The notes under the pieces: generated by a model
Told to the model about the DNA's origin: nothing
What the model saw: only the letters and a program-made list of their open reading frames with translations
The model's database searches: none
In this document: positions 1 through 6,142 of the stretch, piece after piece
How the letters are laid out: each line of letters begins with the position of its first letter
Numbering within the stretch: position 1 is the first letter of the stretch
DNA from: Bacteroidia bacterium
GTDB lineage: Bacteria > Bacteroidota > Bacteroidia > Chitinophagales > Saprospiraceae
DNA: 6,516 nt
Assembly (NCBI GenBank): GCA_030431945.1
Contig: JAUIIF010000266.1
Location: forward strand, 1-6,516
Direction: 5' to 3'
Position numbers and translations under genes: made by a program

Positions 1-90
1 TTCAAAAACAATCTTTGCTTCCACCCTGGCCAGACAATGTGGACAAAGACTCAGGGTAAAGTCGTAATAGGTGTAGCGGCCGACGGGCAT
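1..90 (-). CDS. Radical SAM protein, N-terminal fragment (MJ0619/Tes-like), runs off the left edge
   Basis: Reading the minus strand from the ATG at 88-90 gives 30 uninterrupted codons to the window edge, beginning MPVGRYTYYDFTLSLC. The pattern 'Y-T-x(5)-S-x-CPxC', followed by a hydrophobic 'AKIVFE' strand, resembles the N-terminal zinc-ribbon-like or auxiliary-cluster segment of the MJ0619/Tes (tetraether synthase-like) branch of radical SAM proteins, where a second 'CPxHG' pair and the CxxxCxxC cluster motif follow. Those later motifs would lie outside the window, so the radical SAM assignment rests only on the first Cys pair (C16, C19) and the surrounding pattern. The frame stays open upstream of the ATG for at least 40 codons, but has no ATG there and the sequence is not protein-like, so this ATG is preferred. 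No Shine-Dalgarno is visible, which is usual in Bacteroidota. The gene is 247 bp downstream of the large exported-protein gene and has the same orientation. Another CPxC-starting metal-binding protein is possible. Confidence 0.55.
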   Translation of the reverse strand, partial: MPVGRYTYYDFTLSLCPHCLARVEAKIVFE

Positions 91-166
91 AGGAACGGTT
101 GAAGTTGAACAAATACGGTATGGTAAGGTAGGCAGTGGAACGCAAATCACCAGTACCGGGTCATTT

Positions 167-289
167 ATACCAGGGCAATCACAAGCTCGCTCCTCGGCCT
201 GCGTCGTGGGGATGCCCCCCCCCACGTAAGCTAACGCCAGGAGCTGATTCCGTTCCGGGCTGCTGCGCGAGCTTGCGACTGCCCTGTAT
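167..289. repeat. Long imperfect inverted repeat (candidate MITE-like element or structured RNA)
   Basis: The left arm at 171-190 (cagggcaatcacaagctcgc) is the reverse complement of 267-286 at 18 of 20 positions. The match extends outward through 'atac' at 167-170 and 'gtat' at 286-289 if one C is bulged. The two mismatches are A versus G, so in a minus-strand transcript both become G-U wobbles and the whole arm can pair; in a plus-strand transcript they would be A-C mismatches. That fits the direction of the flanking genes and suggests an RNA stem, though DNA-level terminal inverted repeats are equally possible. The interior of about 76 bp contains a second hairpin and no ORF. The element sits between the stop of the large exported-protein gene and the start of the radical SAM gene. 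There is no T-run immediately after either arm, so a simple intrinsic terminator is not supported. No target-site duplication is clear beyond short A/T-rich flanks. Confidence 0.7.
205..226. repeat. Inner GC-rich hairpin on a nine-C run
   Basis: CGTGGGG at 205-211 pairs perfectly with CCCCACG at 220-226 around an 8-nt loop. The right arm is part of an uninterrupted run of nine C at 215-223, so the stem can slip to several registers. It lies inside the larger inverted repeat and would form the tip or a side arm of that structure. A homopolymer of this length is prone to length change during replication and to sequencing error. Confidence 0.6.
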
Positions 290-295
290 TTCAAC

Positions 296-345
296 CAGAC
301 AACTTCAGCAGGTCGCCCTACTTAACTTCAGACAACATCAGAAGG
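296..345. repeat. Pair of 17-nt direct repeats spaced 33 bp
   Basis: cagacaacttcagcagg at 296-312 and cagacaacatcagaagg at 329-345 match at 15 of 17 positions. The second copy overlaps the stop codon of the large exported-protein gene (TGA, minus strand, at 338-340) and its last two sense codons. Similarity between the two 33-bp units falls off after the first 17 nt. This could be a small decayed tandem duplication at the gene's 3' end, or chance; the function is unknown. Confidence 0.5.
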
Positions 346-3300
346 CACTTTCCACCCGCCGCAGGAAAGTCTGGGCAGTGCCCGGGCTTACGGGCAGGAT
401 TTCGTAGGTGGCGCCATCGTCCATTTTCATGATCAGGTCTTTGGCCTTCATCCCTTCCAGTTCATTCATGAACTGGGTATTGTTGGAAACGACATTCATG
501 ATACCATCCTTGAACCCGAAAAAGTAGTACAATTCACTGGGTGATTTAAGGTAAATGTACAGGCGGTCATCTCCGCCAGTTGTCATTTTAACTTCGGCCC
601 TGACCTCCAGCATTTTGGCAATCGGGTTCCCTTTAATACTAGCCAGGCCACTGAGTTTTTCAGTCGTTACAAAGGACTGGTAATCGTTGGACCAGCGCAA
701 GTTCAACTGAGAGAACAGGAAGGTGTGGTCATTGATTTTCTCCGGGACCCGTAGTACCGCAGCCTCCAGACTTGCCAGGGCTTCTTCTTTCTCCTTTGAG
801 GCGGGGAAAAGGGTTTCGAGGCCGGCCTGGTAAAATTCCTTATCCGTAACTACGTTGAGCCCCGGGGCGGCGTAGCCGCCAGAAATAATATCCGTCGCCA
901 TCATATTCACCAGTTTGTTCGGGAGAATAAGGTCGATCGCAGCCATGGCCCTGACGTTAACATCGGGGTATTTTTCTGCAACCGGCCCTTCGATGGTTAT
1001 GGCTGTTTTATCCGCCGCGGTTGTATCCGTTGCGGCCGGTTTTGTTTCCTCTTCCAACAGGAACATGCTGGGCGCTTCCTTTTCTGCCGGTTTGGCTGCT
1101 TCTTTTGCCGGCACGGGGTCGGGCTCCGGAGCACGGCGACTTACCGTCGGCATATCCATGGCCACGGTGCCATAAGACTTCATTTTGATGTACTTCAGCC
1201 GTCCGCCCAGCCCGAGGGTTCCGTCGCCGGTTACCGTCCCCTTGGCGTGGTTAAACTGCATAAGGTTGCCGCCGATGTGGCTGGGATTGTAAATGCGGGT
1301 ACTGTCGCCAAAAAGGAAAATGTCATTGGCTTCATCGTAGAGCATCATGCCATTGCAGTCCAGAATAGGATGGTCTTTACGGAAATCCAGGGTTTGCACC
1401 ATGCTGGGGTAGATCTGCCGGTTTGGCTTACTGAGGTAGATGCCGGTAAACAAGGGTAACCCTTCCCGGTCTTTGGGGGATTCCACTCGCAGAGCCAGGT
1501 TGTTTTTATCTCCTTCCGAACGGATGGTGAACCATTGTGCTCCGGGTAACTTTTCGGCTTCAATTTTGGCGTAGCCGTCAAAGAAGAGCGTTTTGCTGCC
1601 CGCGTCGAGGTTAATGGTACCGAAGAATTTGGTCTTGTGATCAATAAAGAAATCAGTGCCTTCTGCTACTTCGCCCTTGGCTCGGGTGGCCGTGGCTTTT
1701 TCACTGGCTTTTCCTTTTCCGATCCGGGTTCCGACAATGTCCTGGAATTCTACTTCCTGGGTGTGGGGCCCGACGTTATACTCGTAGAAGCCCGTAGCCC
1801 GGTATTCCTTGCGTCCCAGAATCTGCACCGTGGCCCGGTTGATGACGTGGTATTCATTGAGGGTATCCGCCACGATCCGGGCATCGGTGATTTCGGTTAT
1901 TTTGGCCCCCGGTTCGACCTGGAGTTTACCGTCACCAGGATAAATGCGGGCATCTGCGCTGGTGACGAAGGGGACGCCATCCACATTGAGCATACTGGTA
2001 TTGATATCGTACGTGGCGTCAGACCCGGTAAAGGTCAGATCATCCTGATCAGGGTGCGTACTGGTAAAACGGTCCTTACCCGGTTTTGCCTGGAAAGTAA
2101 CATTACCGTCGGCCATGTTCCAGTCAAAGCGGTCGATGCTGGTTTTGAACTGATTGTAGGGTAAGGAGGTAGACAGGTCCGTTGAATTGTTCTCAAATGA
2201 CGCAATCTGAGTAGAAAAGTCTACCTGAGCATTTACGTTGCTGGTCTGCAGGGCCAAACGTTCGTCTCCGGCAAGGGATTTAATGGATACGTTGGCCGTA
2301 TCGGCATTGGCTCCGTAGACACCGAAGTCAAGGTCCTTGCTGGTGAGGCTGGCCGCGCTCCAGTTCAGGGTACCATTGGCTTTAAGTGCTTCGGGGGTCA
2401 GCACCAGTCCGCCATCAAACTGGTGTTCTCCCGCCTGAAACATATCAAAAGGTATACCTGCTGCTGAATTGATCAGCAGTGAGTCTGAATAGGGTTTAAA
2501 CTCGATGTTTACCTCTTTACCATTCACCTGTGGTATTTCCCGATCTGCCGTATTCGTTTCAGCCAGAGCGAAAGAATTGGCACTGGCCGTTGTCCGGTCG
2601 AGCTGAAAACTCAGGTCTTCGCTATCGATATTGGCTTCCAGGTAGGTAAACTGGCCTTTCCCTTCCAGGCCGCGATTACTCAGGATTACTTCTCCTTCAT
2701 AGCGCCCACGATCTCCGTACGCCCCTTGCCCGCCTTCGGCGGTCTGGGTAATGAAGCCCAGGCTGCCGTCTTCCTGAATGGTAAGCGTTTCCTCCATATC
2801 GGGGAAAATGCCGCCGCTGAAAAGTTTACCATCCAGCTCTACCTGACTTGCGATGAGGCTATCCATACTATTCAGGCTAAACGGTGCTAACTCGAAGTAG
2901 AAGCTGTCCCGATTATAGGATGCTGTTGAATCTGCTCCGTCGTAGTAAATGTAGCTTGACCCCTTACTTTGTAAAGACGGGAAGTAGGCAATATCCTCCG
3001 TACCGCTCTTGTTTTTCGGCGCATCAATTAACAGGTAACCACTGACGTGCTCAATGCGACTACCGGTACTCTCCCGCCGCATTCCCTCTCCGAACTTATC
3101 CTCCACGGGAAGAAACAGGTCGAAATAACGTACTGAATCCAGTTTGATCCGGTAAGGACCGTACTCAAAATGAAAATCCTTTCCGGAAAGGACCATACCG
3201 CCAGCATAGATCTCGCCGGAAAAATCAAAATTTCGGTCACCATTTACGATGAGCTGGTCACCGAGAGGCTTGATGGCAATCTGCTTCTTGCGGTTAAACT

Positions 3301-5005
3301 CAATCGGCTTAACGTCATCCACTCTGATTTCACCGGTTTTCAGGTTGAAGAATGCATTCACCTCACTGGTGCTGCTGACCAGGCGGAGCCGATCATAGTC
3401 TATTTCCTCCCGGCTCGACTGGACATAGTGGGCTACCTTAGGCAGCAGTTGGACCATTTGCTCTTCTGAATTATACAGCAGAAAGCCCTTGGTCTGTAAA
3501 TCAAAGAGGAGAGGTTGAATGTCAACTGCCGTCATGCGACTGTTGAATTTAGTCGCCAGTACATTTGCGTCAATCAGGTCATTACCACCTTCCGGCCCCA
3601 TGCGGTAAGCATAGATGATGCCTAGCGGATTCGAGCGGGCAATGTCTTGCAAGCGGATGTATTCAGATTCACTGAAGTATTCCTTGCTTTCAAAAATGAC
3701 ATCGGGCTTTTCCTCGAAAGAAACTGTTTTGCGGCCAACCACGGCACTGTCGCGATTCAGGTAAACGTCCATTTGGTCAGCATAAATATTCATGTTATTC
3801 AGGCTGTGAAAAAACGGACTTTGATCGGCACTGGACTGGGTCCTGCGAAGCTGGGCTACGCGCTCAGCCACATCAACGCGGAGGGTCACACTCGGATGAT
3901 AAAGGCTGTCCTTTCCGAAATAGATGGTGGTTTCGGCACTTTGCCCGGCAATGGTTTCGCCCGATTTCACGGCAAACCGATCTGCTTTAGCGAGGACTTT
4001 CTTTTCTCCCTTGGCATTACTTACCCCCAGAGAAACCTGAGCTTTACGACCAACCGTTCCAATGGCGTAGACGGTATTTCCCCGTATTTCAAAGTTTCCT
4101 TTCAGGTCAATACCTTCTCCGACGTTTTTAATTTCCACGAAGCCGTCATCAGAGATAAACTGAGGATATTCACCTCCGCTACGGGCTCCTCCGGCCTCCA
4201 CTTTATCGGCAAAGCGCCCGATCAGGATTTCCTTATCGAAGTATTCCGGATACTGTAACTGGGCGGAGTCGGCCTGATAAATGGTCCTGCCAATATCTAA
4301 CTGATAGTGGATCAAAACCGCAAAGACTTCCTTGGAGAGCCCCTGCCTGGTCCAGTCCGTGCGTCCACCTTTGCCTATAGCCTCCCCTTCAGGTAGATTA
4401 ATGGTCAATTGGGTATCCTCAATGATCAGGGTGTCTTTGGGTCCGAAAGCAATCAGCTGCGTGATGGTATCGATGGTCATCAGCATGGTTTCCTCGTAAC
4501 TGAAGCGCGTTTTGCCCCCTTCTACGAGCCAGCCAAAAGGACCTCCATCCGGATCCAGACGGTTGGTCAGGAGATAATTCCTGGCATTCTTGAGGGCTTT
4601 AATAACTGCTGCGGAACGAGTGGAAGGGTTCTGCAGATAAGCGTCGAGGGCATCGTGAAATTCCGTAAAAGTGGGATTCTCCTGATCAGCGGTACTGGTC
4701 AGGCGCGCTAATAGATCGAGGTAATAGACAAAGCCGGTGCTCGACCCTACCCTTTTTTCACTCATTGCCCGTGAAGTGGCAATTATCCGGCGCTGGTGTG
4801 CTTCATTAAACCCTCCCCCAAAAAACACCCCGGCGAAATTCGCGTAAGCATCTTTAGCTGCACGGTTATCATTGTAATTCATGAAATCTTCCAGCTTCTC
4901 CGAAAACGTGGCCGGATCAACGTCCTCCGGCAGATCTGCCAAGCCCTGGGCAGGCACTAATTGATTGAAGAACAGAATCGTCAGCAGGGAAAAAAATAAA
5001 CGCAT
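338..5005 (-). CDS. Very large predicted exported protein of unknown function (1555 aa)
   Basis: I do not recognise a named family. Residues 1-19 form a classical signal peptide: M-R, a Leu/Phe-rich core, then V-P-A with predicted cleavage before Q20, the A|Q junction common in Bacteroidota. No later membrane span is evident, so a periplasmic, outer-membrane-associated or surface location is inferred. Residues 20-150 are helix-prone; most of the rest alternates short hydrophobic strands with Gly/Asp/Asn turns, suggesting stacked beta structure. A tandem pair of about 94 residues lies at 769-862 and 863-953 (shared pattern GLxGxGxxxYxxAxxxSxDLxF). A conspicuous segment with GGIFPDMEETLTIQ is near 728-741, and STHPDQDDLTF near 982-992. 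A Pro/Ala/Glu/Thr-rich linker at about 1290-1335 separates a C-terminal domain of about 215 residues. I see no type IX secretion C-terminal domain. The ATG follows the prmA stop by 8 bp, so co-transcription with prmA is likely. Strand-rich segments such as 'ADARIYPGDGKLQVEP' recall beta-taco/OstA-like architecture, but this is only a resemblance. The reading frame is intact throughout. Confidence 0.9.
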   Translation of the reverse strand: MRLFFSLLTILFFNQLVPAQGLADLPEDVDPATFSEKLEDFMNYNDNRAAKDAYANFAGVFFGGGFNEAHQRRIIATSRAMSEKRVGSSTGFVYYLDLLARLTSTADQENPTFTEFHDALDAYLQNPSTRSAAVIKALKNARNYLLTNRLDPDGGPFGWLVEGGKTRFSYEETMLMTIDTITQLIAFGPKDTLIIEDTQLTINLPEGEAIGKGGRTDWTRQGLSKEVFAVLIHYQLDIGRTIYQADSAQLQYPEYFDKEILIGRFADKVEAGGARSGGEYPQFISDDGFVEIKNVGEGIDLKGNFEIRGNTVYAIGTVGRKAQVSLGVSNAKGEKKVLAKADRFAVKSGETIAGQSAETTIYFGKDSLYHPSVTLRVDVAERVAQLRRTQSSADQSPFFHSLNNMNIYADQMDVYLNRDSAVVGRKTVSFEEKPDVIFESKEYFSESEYIRLQDIARSNPLGIIYAYRMGPEGGNDLIDANVLATKFNSRMTAVDIQPLLFDLQTKGFLLYNSEEQMVQLLPKVAHYVQSSREEIDYDRLRLVSSTSEVNAFFNLKTGEIRVDDVKPIEFNRKKQIAIKPLGDQLIVNGDRNFDFSGEIYAGGMVLSGKDFHFEYGPYRIKLDSVRYFDLFLPVEDKFGEGMRRESTGSRIEHVSGYLLIDAPKNKSGTEDIAYFPSLQSKGSSYIYYDGADSTASYNRDSFYFELAPFSLNSMDSLIASQVELDGKLFSGGIFPDMEETLTIQEDGSLGFITQTAEGGQGAYGDRGRYEGEVILSNRGLEGKGQFTYLEANIDSEDLSFQLDRTTASANSFALAETNTADREIPQVNGKEVNIEFKPYSDSLLINSAAGIPFDMFQAGEHQFDGGLVLTPEALKANGTLNWSAASLTSKDLDFGVYGANADTANVSIKSLAGDERLALQTSNVNAQVDFSTQIASFENNSTDLSTSLPYNQFKTSIDRFDWNMADGNVTFQAKPGKDRFTSTHPDQDDLTFTGSDATYDINTSMLNVDGVPFVTSADARIYPGDGKLQVEPGAKITEITDARIVADTLNEYHVINRATVQILGRKEYRATGFYEYNVGPHTQEVEFQDIVGTRIGKGKASEKATATRAKGEVAEGTDFFIDHKTKFFGTINLDAGSKTLFFDGYAKIEAEKLPGAQWFTIRSEGDKNNLALRVESPKDREGLPLFTGIYLSKPNRQIYPSMVQTLDFRKDHPILDCNGMMLYDEANDIFLFGDSTRIYNPSHIGGNLMQFNHAKGTVTGDGTLGLGGRLKYIKMKSYGTVAMDMPTVSRRAPEPDPVPAKEAAKPAEKEAPSMFLLEEETKPAATDTTAADKTAITIEGPVAEKYPDVNVRAMAAIDLILPNKLVNMMATDIISGGYAAPGLNVVTDKEFYQAGLETLFPASKEKEEALASLEAAVLRVPEKINDHTFLFSQLNLRWSNDYQSFVTTEKLSGLASIKGNPIAKMLEVRAEVKMTTGGDDRLYIYLKSPSELYYFFGFKDGIMNVVSNNTQFMNELEGMKAKDLIMKMDDGATYEILPVSPGTAQTFLRRVESAF

Positions 5006-5013
5006 GTACTCAC

Positions 5014-5835
5014 TTAATTACGGGTAAAAACAAAAGCACGCCAGTCTTCCCGTTGACGGGTTTCCTGGTGCACAAAGCCCAGTTCGGTAAGGCGGGAAAC
5101 CAGTAATTGTTCGTCTGCGGCCAAAATGCCACTAAAGAGTACTGTCCCCCCTTTCACTAACCGTTGGTACAACGTAGCGGCAGTTGTTAATATTACGTTT
5201 CTATTAATGTTTGCGAGGATGAGGTCGTAGTCCGGACCAGCGGGGACATCCGCCAGGGTCCCGTGGATCACCTGGTCGAGTTGCACGTTGTTTCTGGCGG
5301 CGTTTTCGAGGGTGTTTTCGGCAGACCAGGATTCAATATCGACGGCATCGACCTGCCCTGCCCCCAGGCGTTTGGCCAGGATGGCCAGTACGCCAGTCCC
5401 CGAGCCATAATCAAACACGCGCTTACCTGCCAGCTGTTGCTCGAAGAGGAGTTCACACATCATATGGGTTGTCGCATGATGCCCGGTGCCAAAAGCCATT
5501 TTGGGCGTAATGATCAGTTCCTGCTCGACGTGGGGATTCGGCGGGTGGAAATCCGCTCGCAAATACAAGCGGTCTCCGATTTGGATCGGACTGAACTGTC
5601 GTTCCCACTCTTCATTCCAGTTCTTGTCTTCCAGTGGCTCCCAGGTGTAGACAAAGGAAAATTTTCCGCGTAATTGTTCCAGTTCACTAATCCACTTTTC
5701 GTGCTCTACTGCCGGAGCAAAAGCCAACAAACCGGTTTCAACCTCCTGGAAACTATCAAACCCCGCTTCTCCGAGGAAGGCAATTAAAATTTGGGTCAGT
5801 TCTTCCTTATTGGTAATCGTGTACTGGTTAAACAT
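5014..5835 (-). CDS. prmA: Ribosomal protein L11 methyltransferase PrmA
   Basis: This is a cytoplasmic class I SAM-dependent methyltransferase that, in characterised members, trimethylates ribosomal protein L11 at lysines and the N-terminal amine. The 273 residues match the usual length of about 270-295. Visible landmarks, in order: a small N-terminal alpha/beta L11-recognition domain (about 1-65); the linker motif NWNEEWE at 72-78; the PrmA-typical FGTGHHATT at 115-123; SAM motif I DYGSGTGVLAI at 142-152; the acidic ribose-binding VDIE at 165-168, followed by SAENTLENAARN; the catalytic-region motif LILANINRNVIL at 205-216; and GGTVLFSGIL at 229-238. In motif I the more usual D-x-G-C-G-S/T-G is D-Y-G-S-G-T-G here, a tolerated change. 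The ATG at 5833-5835 is preceded by an A-rich leader (eight A, about 9-16 nt upstream) in place of a Shine-Dalgarno. The gene is followed after 8 bp by the large exported-protein gene, so the two probably share a transcript without an obvious functional link. Confidence 0.95.
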   Translation of the reverse strand: MFNQYTITNKEELTQILIAFLGEAGFDSFQEVETGLLAFAPAVEHEKWISELEQLRGKFSFVYTWEPLEDKNWNEEWERQFSPIQIGDRLYLRADFHPPNPHVEQELIITPKMAFGTGHHATTHMMCELLFEQQLAGKRVFDYGSGTGVLAILAKRLGAGQVDAVDIESWSAENTLENAARNNVQLDQVIHGTLADVPAGPDYDLILANINRNVILTTAATLYQRLVKGGTVLFSGILAADEQLLVSRLTELGFVHQETRQREDWRAFVFTRN

Positions 5836-6142
5836 CAGGCTGCTTTTTTTTGGCGACGGCGAAGGTAGTATACCTAAACCGTAGTGGGGCGGGAAAATCA
5901 GTGTGCAGTTAGCCGGGTCTGTCCAAGCTCATGATTAGGGCATTTCACGGCCTCTTTTTGTGCCTCACTACTTTGCCCCCCCTCCTGCAGCTACGGCTGA
6001 ACGCCGGTATGCACACCGTGTCGGCCCTGAAAAATCAGAACCTCACCGCTAAATTAAGCTTTGAGCGCCCACTTGGGTTAAATCCCGGCACCCCTTTCCT
6101 AAAGTACACCTACCCTCGGTCATGCCCCATTTCAGACTTACG
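5836..6142. other. Non-coding gap between rtcB and prmA; probable prmA promoter region
   Basis: This 307-bp stretch separates the rtcB stop from the prmA start. I find no convincing gene: the open frames on both strands are short, lack recognisable motifs and, on the plus strand, run antisense into rtcB. It presumably holds the prmA promoter and 3' end signals for rtcB. Visible items are a run of seven C at 5976-5982, a small nested palindrome GCCG/CGGC (6003-6006, 6022-6025) enclosing CGGT/ACCG (6005-6008, 6015-6018), and the eight-T run at 5844-5851, which becomes an A-tract just before the prmA start. No GC-rich hairpin followed by a T-run marks an intrinsic terminator for rtcB. No tRNA-like fold is supported. 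Confidence 0.6.
5860..5875 (-). promoter_or_regulatory. Possible prmA promoter element with palindrome
   Basis: About 25-40 nt upstream of the prmA ATG, the minus strand carries TACCTTCG (5860-5867), one mismatch from the Bacteroidota -7 consensus TAnnTTTG, and an overlapping TATACT (5867-5872). The same site is a 13-bp palindrome, AGGTA-GTA-TACCT, at 5863-5875, which could be an operator. No matching TTTG-type -33 element is found at the expected distance, so the promoter call is weak. Confidence 0.25.

Noticed and set aside
167..289. Intrinsic terminator for the giant gene
   Set aside because: The stem is long with a large internal region, and no T-run follows it on the minus strand.
135..407. 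Plus-strand ORF of 90 codons at the left end
   Set aside because: It crosses the inverted repeat and nine-C run, overlaps the 3' end of the giant gene antisense, and its Pro/Arg/Cys-rich translation shows no motif.
338..600. Type IX secretion C-terminal sorting domain on the giant protein
   Set aside because: The last ~80 residues lack the typical short Ig-like pattern with a terminal KxxxK/R-type strand; the chain ends in RRVESAF.
1637..2164. Plus-strand ORF of 175 codons inside the giant gene
   Set aside because: It is fully antisense to an intact coding frame with a signal peptide; its translation mirrors the codon bias of the opposite strand and has no family features.
3647..4258. Plus-strand ORF of 203 codons inside the giant gene
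   Set aside because: Long antisense open frame with no recognisable domain; best explained as a shadow of the minus-strand gene.
5263..5673. Plus-strand ORF of 136 codons inside prmA
   Set aside because: Antisense to prmA, whose methyltransferase motifs are unambiguous.
6060..6100. tRNA T-arm-like sequence (gggttaaatccc)
   Set aside because: It lacks the invariant C of the T-loop, and no matching acceptor stem, D-arm or anticodon arm can be folded nearby.
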